Below, piece after piece: positions 43,082 to 56,817 of a stretch of DNA of 64,000 nt. The position numbers were made by a program, and so were the translations under genes. The notes below the pieces were generated by a model that searched no databases, had not been told where the DNA came from, and saw only the letters and a list, made by a program, of their open reading frames with translations. Each line of letters starts with the position of its first letter. Position 1 is the stretch's first letter. The DNA comes from Haloimpatiens lingqiaonensis (GTDB lineage Bacteria > Bacillota > Clostridia > Clostridiales > Clostridiaceae): NCBI RefSeq assembly GCF_044502415.1, contig NZ_CP172402.1. One strand, 5' to 3'.

Positions 43082-43154
43082 TTACTTAATTCTTGGCGTA
43101 TTGTTCACAGTCCAAAATTTCACATTTATCACGGAATTAAAAGCAGATTTTTCC
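43082..43154. repeat. Half copy of the fold-back element (after valS)
   Basis: Right arm only: TTCTTGGCGTATTGTTCACA, then ATTTCACATTTATCACGG and AAAGCAGATTTTTCC, matching 41160-41224. It lies 26 nt beyond the valS stop in the same relative orientation as the copy behind folC. Confidence 0.8.
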
Positions 43155-43180
43155 TATATCACTGACTTTACAATTTATGC

Positions 43181-45829
<2,649 letters not shown>

Positions 45830-45974
45830 TTTATTTTCTCCCTTCCTTTTCGTAATATACTGTTTTTCATCATTCTCCAACCACCAGTACCTAATTTAAT
45901 TAGTCCCTAGTCCCTAAAATCCAGTACCTAAACTCTATTTACCTAAAATAAATTTGCTGCTAGCATTTTTTATA

Positions 45975-46312
45975 AATAAAAAAACACTGCAATCCCAAAG
46001 GACGACAGTGCGTGGTACCACCTTTATTCTTATAAATAATTTATACTATAAACCAAGCCTCCAGTGCCCTATGAACTATTTTACTCCATAGTATAACTAA
46101 TATACTGCTTAGACTATAAAATTTATTTAAACTTATTTATAAGCTCTTAAAATTTTTAACGGATTTACCGTCTTTGCCTACTGCTACTTCAGCAAAGAGA
46201 CTCAGAAGCTACCTTCGAACTAATTCCTATAGAAGATCTTTCAGCCGGTGAATCTTCCTCTCTTAATATTCCTTATGCTCTACTCCTCTTCTTCATAGCC
46301 TTTACTTTTTTA
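45975..46312 (-). promoter_or_regulatory. T-box riboswitch of valS (specifier GUA, Val)
   Basis: Minus strand: T-box AAAGGTGGTACCACGC, then terminator GCACTGTCGTCCTTTGGGAT ... GCAGTG with a T7 tail (45978-46015). The Specifier region GAAG-GTA-GCTTCTGAG places GTA at 46210-46212, which tRNA-Val(TAC) of this window reads exactly. CGGCTGAAAGATC marks the Stem I distal part. Confidence 0.94.
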
Positions 46313-46758
46313 ATTTTGAATATATTTAACATTATAATACTATTTAACTATATGTCAAGGGTATATTTCAAATTACTACAATTGTTGAACTGCTCACCAC
46401 TTGCTAACACAAAGATGAAAGCTTCTAGTAAATTGTAAAAGTAAAAATTAAAAATTAAGAGTACAAATCTTTTTAAAATTAACTATAATTCCAAATTTGC
46501 AGATAAGAAAAGATAAGAAATAATAAATAGGAAATAAGTAAAAAGTAAGAGGTAATGATAAAACTCAAGGGGTTTTTTATAATTAATTTGTAAGTAACAG
46601 TTAAGAAATTCTTACTTCTTACCTATTATCTATTACTTTTTCATTTTTACTTCTTACTTTGTATAATGTAAAGCTTAAAATTCACGTGCAAAGATTGAGT
46701 TTAAGTATTTGTATTATATGCAATATACGCTAAAATAATAGTATAATTAAAAACTCAT
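46313..46758. other. Intergenic, degenerate repeats
   Basis: Divergent valS and cls promoters should lie here. 46495-46660 has AAGTAAG/CTTCTTA type heptamers in both orientations and an AACTCAAGGGG/TTTTTT patch. A MITE-like right end is at 46665-46705 (AAAGCTTAAAATTCACGTGC, AAAGATTGAG). No gene seen. Confidence 0.5.
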
Positions 46759-46812
46759 ATGAAAATTATTAATATTATAATCATAGAAAATATATTGAAA
46801 GGAATGATATAC

Positions 46813-48253
46813 ATGCACTTACCAATATCACTTGGAAATTTAGGTTCCATAATTTTTTTAATTAATATTTTGTTAGCTATATTTTTAATCTTTTTTGAAA
46901 GAAGAAATCCCTCTACTACTTGGGCATGGCTTCTTATTCTTATATTTTTTCCTATAGTTGGTTTTATTGTATACTTATTTTTAGGTCAAAATTTAAGCAG
47001 AGAAAAAATATTTAATAAAAAAATTATTGAAGATAATGAAAAAAGTAAATATCTAAAAAAACTAAGATCCTCTTACAAATATGATATAGATGCCATAGAA
47101 AACGTAGACACCATAAGAATGCTTTACAAAAGTTCTGGCTCAATATTTACACAAAATAATCATGTACAATTATATTTTGATGGAAAAGAAAAATTTGAAG
47201 CATTATTTAACCAAATAAAAAACGCTAAAAAATTTATACATATAGAATATTATATAATTCAAAAGGATGACCTTGGATTAAAACTAATAGATGCCCTTAC
47301 TGAAAAAGCTAAAGAAGGCGTGGAAATAAAGTTACTATTTGATGCCATGGGCTCTTCAAAAATAACTAAAAATACAATTAATCCCCTTATTGAGGCTGGT
47401 GGAAAAGTTTCGCTCCTTTTTTCCTAGTAGGGTTGCCTTTATAAATAGAAGAATAAATTATAGAAATCACAGAAAAATAGTTGTAATAGATGGAGAAGTT
47501 GCCTTTTTAGGCGGTTTTAATGTGGGTAATGAGTACATAAGTAAAGACCCTAAAGTAGGTTATTGGAGAGATACTCATATTAAAATAATAGGTGATGCCA
47601 TAAATGACTTAGAAGAAAGATTTTTACTGGATTGGACCTATGCATCTAATGAGCATATAAATGACTACTCTAAATACTTTATCTCCAATACTTTTAATAA
47701 AGATAATGTTGGACTTCAAATAGTGTCCAGCGGTCCTGACCTTAAGGAGCAGCATATAAGAAATGGATATATTAAAATAATAAATCATGCTAAAAATACT
47801 CTTTACCTTCAATCTCCTTATTTTGTACCTGATGACTCTATGTTAAATGCCCTTAAAATATGCGCTCTCTCTGGAAAAGATGTACGAATTATGATACCAG
47901 GAAATCCCGACCATATATTTATGGGCTGGGCAGCTAATGCCTATGTTAAAGATCTATTAGACTGCGGTGTAAAGATTTACCTTTACAATAATGGCTTTAT
48001 ACATTGCAAAGCCATTATGGCTGATAGCTCCGTGTGTAGTATTGGTACTGCTAATATGGATATAAGGAGCTTTAAACTTAATTTTGAAACCAATGCTTTT
48101 ATATTCAATAGAAATATATGCAACACTATGGAAAATCAGTTTTTAAAGGATATGGAATATTGTACAGAAGTTACCTTGCAAAGCTTTCAAAGCAGACCAC
48201 TTTACAGTAAAATATTTGAATCCATTACAAGATTGCTATCACCTATTCTTTAA
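46813..48253 (+). pseudogene. cls: Cardiolipin synthase, frameshifted
   Basis: Membrane phospholipase D-family enzyme making cardiolipin. The N-part (to 47427) has two membrane helices (IIFLINILLAIFLIFF, WAWLLILIFFPIVGFIVYLF) and KFIHIEYYIIQKDDLG. The frame then breaks after EAGGKVS at TCGCTCCTTTTTTCC. The second frame (from about 47410) resumes FFPSRVAFINRRINYRNHRK, with HKD motif 1 (HRKIVVIDG) and motif 2 (HCKAIMADSSVCSIGTANMD). The span is 3n+1, so removing one base at 47415-47426 gives a 479-residue full-length enzyme. Either inactivated or a base-call error. ATG 46813 chosen. Confidence 0.88.
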
Positions 48254-48552
48254 AAAATATTAATAATCATACATAGGAAAAATCACACTTTAAGAGGTTG
48301 TGGCAATAAGAAATTTGTATACAATAAATTGCTTTGAAATTTAGTAACAAACTCAATGTGTTGTAGAATTTATTCTTAGTGCGGCAGCCCCTTTTACATT
48401 CTAAATTTTAAATTTAAAACGCTTATTAATTTAAATATATCTCTTTAAATTTATGAGCGAAAATTAAATACTTAAGGGTCATATATTACTGTAGCAAAAT
48501 ATTCTCTTAATTCATACTATAAAACATATCATTAACATATAGGAGGATATAT

Positions 48553-49572
48553 ATGCGAAAAAATATTTCTAAGTATTTAATTACTACACTTATTTTTGTT
48601 CTTTCTTTTACCTGTCTTTATGGATGTAATAACAAAAATAAAAATTTAACCACTGTCAAATTAAATGAAGTAGTGCGTTCAGTTTTTTATGCCCCTATGT
48701 ACGTAGCCATTAATGAGGGCTTCTTTAAGGAAGAAGGAATAGACATAAAACTAAGTACTGGACAAGGTGCTGATAAGACCATGCAGCAAGTATTAAGTAA
48801 AAGTGCAGACATAGGTTTTTGTGGACCAGAACAGGTTATATATATTTATAATCAAAACAAAGAAGATTATCCTGTATTATTTGCACAATTAACTCAAACA
48901 GATGGTTCCTTCTTAGTGGGTAGAAATAAAGAAGATAATTTTAACTGGGAATCTCTAAAGGGAAAAACCATAATAGGTGGTAGACCTGGCGGCATGCCTG
49001 AAATGTCTCTTGAATATGTTCTTAAAAATCATGGTATAGACCCAAATAAAGATGTTAAACTAATTACAAATTTAGCTTTCACTGCCACATCCGGTGCTTT
49101 TAAATCTGGTACTGGCGATTACGTAGCTCTTTTTGAACCTACTGCCAGTTTGCTAGAAAAGGATAACTCAGGTCACATTGTTGCCTCCATTGGAGAAAGT
49201 GCCGGTACTATACCATATACCTGTTATTTTTCTACTAAATCATATATGAAAGAAAACCCTGAAATATTAGAAAAGTTTACAAGAGCCATCCATAAATCTC
49301 AGTTATGGGTTAAGAATCACAGTGATAAAGACGTGGCTAAATCCATAAAAAGTTTCTTCCCAGGCAGCGATGAAGAAATTCTATCTAAAGTTATTAAAAA
49401 CTATAGAGCTACAAATGCTTTTGCAGAAACTCCAGTTATGAAAAAAGAAGACTTAAATAGACTTATGGATATTATTCAATCCTATAAATCAGATCTAATA
49501 CCTCAAAGACCACCTTTTGAAAAGATAGTCAACAACAGTTTTGCAGAAAAAGTAATGAAAAACACAAAATAG
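48553..49572 (+). CDS. NMT1/SsuA-like ABC substrate-binding lipoprotein
   Basis: 339 residues with lipoprotein signal MRKNISKYLITTLIFVLSFT and lipobox CLYGCNN (Cys about 25). The mature domain fits the NMT1/THI5/SsuA type: YAPMYVAINEGFFKEEGIDIKL, SADIGFCGPEQV, GKTIIGGRPGGMPEMSLEYVL. Ligands of the family include thiamine precursors, sulfonates, nitrate and riboflavin, and cannot be chosen here. The ATPase and permease at 55154-56709 are the natural partners, but a large opposite-strand gene lies between. AGGAGG precedes ATG. A fold-back element starts 21 nt after the stop. Confidence 0.88.
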   Translation: MRKNISKYLITTLIFVLSFTCLYGCNNKNKNLTTVKLNEVVRSVFYAPMYVAINEGFFKEEGIDIKLSTGQGADKTMQQVLSKSADIGFCGPEQVIYIYNQNKEDYPVLFAQLTQTDGSFLVGRNKEDNFNWESLKGKTIIGGRPGGMPEMSLEYVLKNHGIDPNKDVKLITNLAFTATSGAFKSGTGDYVALFEPTASLLEKDNSGHIVASIGESAGTIPYTCYFSTKSYMKENPEILEKFTRAIHKSQLWVKNHSDKDVAKSIKSFFPGSDEEILSKVIKNYRATNAFAETPVMKKEDLNRLMDIIQSYKSDLIPQRPPFEKIVNNSFAEKVMKNTK

Positions 49573-49593
49573 AGATAGTGATGTAATGGCATA

Positions 49594-49826
49594 GGAAAAA
49601 TCTGCTTTTAATTCCGTGATAAATGTGAAATTTTGGACTTGAACAGTACGCCAAAAACTTCTAATATTTGTCCATTTAAAGCCCCTAAAGTTTTCAAACT
49701 CACTCGTTCCTCGCTCAAGCAATGAAAACTTCTTAACGGTGCTTTAAATGGACAAATAAAGAAGTTCTAAGACTAGTTCAATAGTCCTAAATTTCACATT
49801 TATCACTCCATTAAAATCAGATTTTT
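49594..49826. repeat. Fold-back element, copy 2 (after the SBP gene)
   Basis: Inverted copy of 40991-41224: GGAAAAATCTGCTTTTAATT ... TTAAAATCAGATTTTTC, with inner ATTTGTCCATTTAAAGC arms. Homology with the first locus continues beyond the element through CATGCGTATATGGTCACGG to about 49890. This indicates a larger duplicated or inverted block. Confidence 0.85.
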
Positions 49827-50497
49827 CAGTTCATGCGTATATGGTCACGGGGGGGGACAGCCTACTAAAGGATGATTTTCCGCCGCTTTGCTATAGAAAA
49901 TCTTTAATCTATAAATAGAAAAGCGCTCATAATCTTTTATTGGCGATAGCCAGGCTAAATATATAAATAATAAATATCAAATATTAAATAAGGGGCTCAT
50001 AATATTTTTTAGGCGGAGCCTTTCGAAAAGTTATATGATACTTATTAAAATAAATCTTTCATTATAAATCAGTGGGCTACGTCCAAAAAACTTTTTAAGT
50101 GCTAAACTTCTGAAATTTTACCTATTACTTCTTAACCCTTACTTAATTCTCAATTGTCCATTGTCACTTGTCACTTCTTACTTCCTCCACAAATTCTAAT
50201 TTAAGAAATTCCATAGGAATTTCAACATTATTTGATATTTGATATTTAATATTTAATATTTGATATTTGATATTTCTATATTTTCCCTGGCTATCGCCAA
50301 TAAAAGATTTTTTAAGCCCTTAAAAGCAAAGGTATAACCACTTCATTTAATGAATCAGTTATACCTTTTCCCACTATACCACTTATTTGATTAAAGATTT
50401 TCCGTAACGCAGTGGAGGAAATCCTCCTTTACTAGCCCTCTAGCCCACTGGCACACTAGCACACTTAAGCCATAAATTGCTCCGCAATTTATGCTTA
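49827..50497. repeat. Composite intergenic repeat region
   Basis: Repeats the parts of 39650-40990: a GGCGATAGCC hairpin, a GGCGGAGCCTTTCG patch, GATATTT/AATATTT heptamers (50228-50275), the inverted module with TTCATTTAATGAA and GATTTTCC ... GGAAATCC hairpins (50277-50426), octamers CTAGCCCA/CTAGCACA (50436-50466), then AAATTGCTCCGCAATTT (50475-50491) touching the activase stop. No gene seen. Confidence 0.7.
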
Positions 50498-53400
50498 TCA
50501 TCTTTCGTTGGAGGCTGCTATTTCTTGTTGAGTAAACTGTACTTGGTGAGTTTTTTCCTCATTTTCTAAATTTTCAAAGGCCGTGGATAGCATAAGTTTA
50601 ATTCTGTTCAATTGATTTACTTCACTGGCACCTGGGTCATAGTCTACTGCTACAATATTGGCACCCTTATATCTTCGCTTTAACTCTTTTATCATGCCTT
50701 TACCTGTTACGTGGTTTGGCAGGCATGCAAAAGGCTGCATACAAACTATATTTTTAGCTCCACTTTCTATAAGTTCTATCATTTCAGCTGTTAAAAACCA
50801 GCCTTCTCCTGTTTGATTCCCTATGGAAAGTATTTCTCTTGCTCCCTTTGCCATTTTTTCAATGGTAGCAGGCGCAGTGAACCTTTTACTATTTTGTAAA
50901 GCTCGCTTCATATGTTTTCTATAGTGTTCTATATATTTTATACCTATTTTACCAAAGAACTCTGCCATTCTGCTGCCTGATAAATATTTTCTTCTATACT
51001 GATAATTATAAGCTACATATAGACAAAAATCTGTAAGGTCAGGCATTACTGCTTCTGCTCCTTCGCTCTCTATTATATCCACTATATTATTATTGGCTGT
51101 AGGATGGAATTTAACAAGTATCTCACCTACAAGACCTACCCTTGGCTTTTTAATATCCTTTATTTCTAAGTTATCAAAATCCTCAACTATTTCATAAACA
51201 TATTTATTGAATAACTTAGTATCGCCTTTATCTATAGAATTCTTACATTTTTCAACCCACTTACTATACAACTGGTTAGCAGAACCTTTTATTCTTTCGT
51301 AAGGTCTTACTCTATAAAGCACTCTCATAAGCAAATCTCCGTAAACTAAAGCCATCATGGATTTTTTAGCTAGGGAAATATCTAATTTAAATCCTGGTTG
51401 TTTTTCTAGTCCAACAAAATTTAATGATATTACAGGTATATGCTCAAGTCCTGCATCCTTAAGGGCCTTCCTCAAAAAACCTATATAATTAGTAGCCCTG
51501 CATCCGCCGCCAGTTTGAGATATTATCACCGATGTATTATTCAAATCATATTTTCCTGATTTTAAAGCTTTAATCATTTGACCTACTACTATAATAGAAG
51601 GATAACAGGCATCATTATTTACATATTTAAGACCCTCTTCTATAGCTTCATTGTCTACTGCTGGAAGTATTTCTAAATTATATCCTCCACATCTCATGGC
51701 CTCCTGTAAAAATTGAAAATGTATAGGAGACATTTGTGGTGCTAATATGGTATGCTTTTCTCTCATTTCTTCTGTAAAGATAACTTTTTCTAAAGCAGTA
51801 GATGCTTTCTTTACTTTTAATCCATTTTTGTTTCTCTCATCCATGGCTGCCTTTAAAGAACGGATTCTTATTCTAACTGCTCCTAGATTATTAACCTCGT
51901 CTATCTTTAAAGCTGTATATATTTTTCCATGGGCATTTAATATTTCCTGCACTTGATCTGTGGTAACCGCATCTAATCCGCATCCAAAGGAGTTCAACTG
52001 AATAAGCTCTAAATTATCCCTTTCACCTACAAAACTTGCTGCAGCATAAAGTCTTGAATGATAAACCCATTGATCTACAATTCTTAAAGGTCTATTTATT
52101 TTACCTAAATGACATACAGAATCCTCCGTTAAAACCGCCATGCCATACTCATTTATCAAATTAGGAAGTCCATGATTTATTTCTGGGTCTATGTGATAAG
52201 GTCTTCCAGCCAATACAATTCCTTTTTTACCAGTAGTATCTAAATAAGCTAGTACCTCTTCACCTTTTTTTCTTATATCCTCTTTTACCTTTTCTCTTTC
52301 AATCCATGCCCTATCTAAGGCTTCATTTATTTCTTGCTTACTTACTTTAAAATCCTTAAACTCATCATATAACCTTTTAGCCAATTTTTTCTTGTCATCT
52401 AATGAAAAGAATGGATTCATAAATTTAATATGCTTATCCTTTATAATGTCCATATTGTTTTTGATAACCTCTGCATAAGAAGTTACTATAGGACAATTGT
52501 AGTGATTATCTGCTCCATCTATTTCTTTCTTTTCAAAAGGTATGCATGGATAAAATATTGTATTAACTCCTCTATTTATAAGATCCATTATGTGACCATG
52601 TGCTATCTTAGCAGGATAACAAACGGATTCTGATGGAATAGTTTCTATGCCCATTTCGTATACTTTTCTAGTTGAACGACAGGATAGTTCCACTCTAAAT
52701 CCTAAGCCTGTTAAAAATGTAAACCAAAATGGGTAATTTTCATAAATATTAAGAACCCTTGGTATTCCTATAACTCCCCTTTTAGCCTCTTCCTTCTTTA
52801 AAGGAGCATAGGAAAATGTTCTTTTATACTTATAATCAAATAAATTTGGAAGCTTTTCTTTCTTATCCTTTATACCTGCTCCTCTTTCACATCTATTTCC
52901 TGATATAAATTCTCTTCCATCTGAAAACTTATTTACAGTGAGCATACAGTTATTTCCGCACAAGCCGCACCTTCTCATTTCCATTTCACATTTAAAATCT
53001 TCTAATTGGTTAGCTTTTAAAAGAGTACTTTCTCTGCCTTGCTGGTATCTCTCCTTAGCTATAATTGCAGCGCCAAAGGCACCCATTATACCTGCAATAT
53101 CTGGTCTTATAGCCTCTCTTCCTGAAATAAGTTCAAAACTTCTTAAAACCGCATCGTTATAGAAGGTTCCTCCTTGGACTATAATATTTTCTCCCATTTC
53201 TTCTGGATTTCTTATTTTAATTACCTTTTGAAGAGCATTCTTAATTACAGAATAAGAAAGTCCCGCAGATATATCTCCTACAGAAGCTCCCTCCTTTTGT
53301 GCCTGTTTAACTCTTGAATTCATAAATACAGTACATCTTGAACCTAGATCCACTGGGCTTTCAGCCTTAAGAGCCTCCTTTGCAAAATCCTGTACAGACA

Positions 53401-54785
53401 TATTTAATGAATGTGCAAAAGTTTCTATAAAAGAGCCACATCCTGATGAACAAGCTTCATTTAACATTATGCTGTTAATAACACCATCTTTAATTCTCAA
53501 GCATTTCATATCTTGTCCACCAATATCTAGTATGAAGTCTACTGATGGTAGGAAAAATTCTGCTGCCTTATAGTGAGCAACTGTTTCTATTTCTCCTATA
53601 TCCACCTTCATGGCAGCTTTTATAAGTCCCTCTCCATATCCTGTTACAGTAGAATTAACTATACAGGCTTCTTTGGGTAACTTACCATACAAATCCTTTA
53701 ATATATTTATTGTGGAAAGTAGTGGATTACCTCCATTGCTTCCATAGTAAGAATAAATAAGTTGTCCCTCATCACTTATAAGTGCCGCTTTTGTAGTGGT
53801 AGAACCTGCATCTATTCCAAGAAAACAATTTCCACTATACTGACTCAAATCCTTTCTTCCAACCCTAGTATATTCATGTCTTTTTCTGAACTCTAGTAAT
53901 TCTTCCTGATTTAAGAAAAGTGGTCTTAATCGGTGAACTTCCTGCTCACCTTTAAATTCCTTATTTCTTAATTTATCCATTAAATCTTCAGCTAAAATTT
54001 TCTCTTCTTCTTTAGATGAGATAGCTGCCCCTAGCGCTACAAATAATTGTGAATTATTTGGAAAAATCACCTGTTCATCCTTTAGATTTAAGGTTTCTAT
54101 AAATCTATCTCTTAGACCCTTTAGGAAGTACAATGGTCCGTCCAAGAAAAGCCACATTTCCTCTTATGGGCTTTCCACAAGCAAGTCCACTTATAGTTTG
54201 ATTCACTACTGCTTGAAATATAGACGCAGCTATGTCCTCTTTTGCTGCTCCCTCATTTAAAAGTGGTTGAATATCTGTTTTAGCAAAAACTCCACACCTA
54301 GCAGCAATAGGATAAATCACCTTATAATTTTCCGCATACTTATTCAGCCCCATAGCATCTGTTTGCAAAAGTGCTGCCATTTGATCAATAAATGCACCTG
54401 TACCCCCTGCACAGGTACCATTCATTCTCTGCTCTATACCCGAATCAAAATATGTTATTTTTGCATCCTCGCCACCAAGTTCAATGGCCACATCTGTATT
54501 TGGTATGTGTTTTTTTATAGCTTTAGTACTCGCAACTACTTCCTGTATAAATCCTATGGATAGCCATTTTGAAACACCCAACCCTCCAGAGCCAGTGACC
54601 TTTATAGTTATGTAACTATTTTTAAACTTAGCATAAGCTTCGTCTACAACATCCACTATTGTTTTTTTTATGTCTGAATAATGTCTTTGATATTTACTAT
54701 AAACTACTTCATCTTGTCCATTTAAAACTACTAATTTAACTGTGGTAGAACCTACATCTAGACCTAAATGAAACATTTTTTTCAT
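50498..54785 (-). pseudogene. Giant 2-hydroxyacyl-CoA dehydratase activase-like protein, frameshifted
   Basis: BadF/BcrA-HgdC superfamily. The first frame (54800-54105) holds ASKHA domain 1 (FHLGLDVGSTTVKLVVL; AIELGGEDAKITYF; NGTCAGGTGAFIDQ). It ends out of frame at RGNVAFLGRTIVLPKGSKR. The second (54157-50498) resumes GPLYFLKGLRDRFIETLNL, then ASKHA domain 2 (FLGIDAGSTTTKAALIS, ACSSGCGSFIETFAHSL, Fe-S type cysteines), a CGLCGNNC cluster, a DUF2229-like region (GVIGIPRVLNIYENYPFWF) and dehydratase-like C-terminal domains. The combined length is 3n+1. One surplus base near CTTGGACGG (54140) explains it, giving about 1,430 residues. Physiological role unknown. Confidence 0.85.
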
Positions 54786-54953
54786 AATCATCTTCTCCAT
54801 TATTTACTATTTTACATTTATTTCTTTTATATCTATATATTATATTTATCCATGATTATATCATTTTAGTACACACATATAAAAATTTCAACTTTAAGAA
54901 TCTAATGCTTTAGTTAAATTTTTAGGATATTTTAATATGGTTTTACATTATCA

Positions 54954-55100
54954 CTATTTATCATAGTGAATATCATTAATAATCAGTTTAATAACTCTAG
55001 AACATGCTTCTTCATATGTAATATCTTCCTGTGAACTCTCCACCAATTCCTCACGCTGAAGTGGTGTCTTCTTGTTTAAAGATACTACAGAAAAAACAAT
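54954..55100 (-). pseudogene. Coding remnant of unknown origin
   Basis: The minus strand reads LNKKTPLQREELVESSQEDI then TYEEACSRVIKLIINDIHYD-K-stop without interruption and with coding-like composition. An upstream in-frame stop comes before any ATG/GTG start. It looks like the 3' tail of a lost gene. I do not recognise the family. Confidence 0.4.
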
Positions 55101-55107
55101 ATAACAC

Positions 55108-55153
55108 TATAACACCCTTTTTCATATACTAAACTATGTAGGGGGTGTTATAA
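55108..55153 (+). promoter_or_regulatory. Hairpin masking the ribosome site of the ABC ATPase
   Basis: TATAACACCC (55108-55117) pairs perfectly with GGGTGTTATA (55143-55152), enclosing a 25-nt loop. The GGGGGTG Shine-Dalgarno lies in the 3' strand, 1 nt before the ATG region. Translation should be low unless the hairpin opens. No known riboswitch is recognised. Confidence 0.6.
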
Positions 55154-55912
55154 ATGAGCAAATTGCAAATTCAAAATATATACATGAATTATCATACATT
55201 AGAAAATGAAACTAGTGCTTTAGTAGATATAAGTTTTAATATAGAAGAAGGAGAATTTCTAAGTATAGTAGGTCCCTCTGGTTGTGGTAAATCTACCTTA
55301 TTAAACATAATATCCGGACTTCTTCCCCCTTCTTCTGGAAATGTACTAATTAATAATAAGTATATAAGTAAAGCGAAACCTCAAATAGGCTATATGTTTC
55401 AAAAGGATAATTTATTTGAATGGCTAACAGTGTGGGATAATGTTATTTTAGGTCTTAAAATTAAAAAAAACATCACAGAAGATAATCTAAAAAATGTAGA
55501 AAACCTTCTTCATAGCTATGGATTATGGGAATTTAGACATCATCATCCAAAACAACTTTCTGGAGGTATGAGGCAAAAGGTAGCACTTATAAGAACTCTA
55601 AGCATTAATCCTGAAGTTTTAATACTAGATGAACCTTTTTCAGCTATAGATTATCAAACCAGGTTAAATCTAAATGATGAGGTTTTTAAAATAATACACA
55701 AAGAAAAAAAGACTACTATAATGGTCACTCACGATTTATCAGAAGCTATTTCTATGTCTGATAGAATACTTATTCTATCCAAACGACCTGCAATAATTAA
55801 AGAAATTATTCCAGTAGAATTCGAAGAAAAATATAATTCTCCTCTTAAACGCAGGGAGGCACCTAATTTTAGATACTACTTCAATACTATATGGAAGGAG
55901 CTAAATTCATGA
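55154..55912 (+). CDS. ABC transporter ATP-binding protein (SsuB/TauB-like)
   Basis: 252-residue import ATPase of the nitrate/sulfonate/taurine type. Walker A IVGPSGCGKSTLLNIISGLL (about 38-57), Q-loop GYMFQKDNLFEWLTVWDNV, signature LSGGMRQKVALIRTL, Walker B VLILDEPFSAIDYQT, and switch His TIMVTHDLSEAISMSDRI. Its TGA overlaps the ATG of the permease (ATGA), so they are translationally coupled. Likely works with the NMT1/SsuA-like lipoprotein at 48553. Confidence 0.92.
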   Translation: MSKLQIQNIYMNYHTLENETSALVDISFNIEEGEFLSIVGPSGCGKSTLLNIISGLLPPSSGNVLINNKYISKAKPQIGYMFQKDNLFEWLTVWDNVILGLKIKKNITEDNLKNVENLLHSYGLWEFRHHHPKQLSGGMRQKVALIRTLSINPEVLILDEPFSAIDYQTRLNLNDEVFKIIHKEKKTTIMVTHDLSEAISMSDRILILSKRPAIIKEIIPVEFEEKYNSPLKRREAPNFRYYFNTIWKELNS

Positions 55913-56709
55913 TGGAATACAGTGATGAACACAAAAAATATATACAAGCCGTAAAAAAAAGAAAACATAAAATTATAATTGTAAGAATATTAATCCTAAT
56001 TTTCTTTTTTGCCCTTTGGGAAATAGCTGGTGATTTAAGATGGGTTGATCCCTTTTTAACCAGCACCCCTTCTAGAATGGTAACTAGTTTAATAAAAATA
56101 TTTAAAGAAGGTACTTTGTTTAAACACATGGGAGTAACTTGCCTCGAAACTATACTGGGTTTTATCTTTAGTACCGTACTAGGAACATTTATAGCTATTC
56201 TTCTCTGGTGGTCAGATTTTGCCTACAAGGTTCTAGACCCCTATTTAGTAGTTTTAAATGCTCTGCCTAAAGTTGCCCTTGCACCTATAATTATATTTTG
56301 GGCTGGAAATGGCTATGGTTCTATAATAGTAATTGCAATTTTAATATCCATAATAGTCACCATAATAAATGTATTGGTAGGCTTTAAATCCATTGATGAA
56401 GACAAAATCAAATTGCTCCAAACCTTTGGCGGAACTAAATTTCAAGTTTTAACAAATTTAATTCTTCCAGCTTCTGTACCAACTTTAGTTTCTTCCCTAA
56501 AAATAAATGTAGGGCTATCCTGGGTTGGTGTCATAATGGGTGAATTTCTAGTAGCTAAGGAAGGATTGGGCTTCTTAATAATTTATGGTGGGCAAGTTTC
56601 TCAACTGGATATGGTTATGATGAGTATTATAATCTTATGCATTCTTGCTTATGCCATGTACGAAGTGGTAGCTATTTTTGAAAAAAAACTCAACAAGAAA
56701 ATTTATTAA
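55909..56709 (+). CDS. ABC transporter permease (SsuC/TauC-like)
   Basis: About 266 residues with six membrane helices of the BPD_transp_1 type. N-terminal IIIVRILILIFFFALWEIAG. The EAA-like loop LLQTFGGTKFQVLTNLILPASVP (about 173-195) contacts the ATPase. GLSWVGVIMGEFLVAKEGLGFLI is typical of SsuC/TauC permeases. The start is ATG at 55909, overlapping the ATPase stop. Same operon. Confidence 0.92.
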   Translation: MMEYSDEHKKYIQAVKKRKHKIIIVRILILIFFFALWEIAGDLRWVDPFLTSTPSRMVTSLIKIFKEGTLFKHMGVTCLETILGFIFSTVLGTFIAILLWWSDFAYKVLDPYLVVLNALPKVALAPIIIFWAGNGYGSIIVIAILISIIVTIINVLVGFKSIDEDKIKLLQTFGGTKFQVLTNLILPASVPTLVSSLKINVGLSWVGVIMGEFLVAKEGLGFLIIYGGQVSQLDMVMMSIIILCILAYAMYEVVAIFEKKLNKKIY

Positions 56710-56817
56710 ATTATGTAAACAAATGAATATTTTTATAACCTCATGGATATTAATGTAATAACTAATATTCTAAAATTTAAATAGATTTTTTACAAAAGTA
56801 TTCTAGGAGGTATATTA

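Noticed and set aside
49844..49856. Run of nine G as phase-variation tract
   Set aside because: It is in intergenic repeat DNA, not in a reading frame or clear promoter.
54950..55153. TPP riboswitch before the NMT1/THI5-like ABC genes
   Set aside because: No CTGAGA or ACCTGATCTGG-type motif; only the simple hairpin is present.
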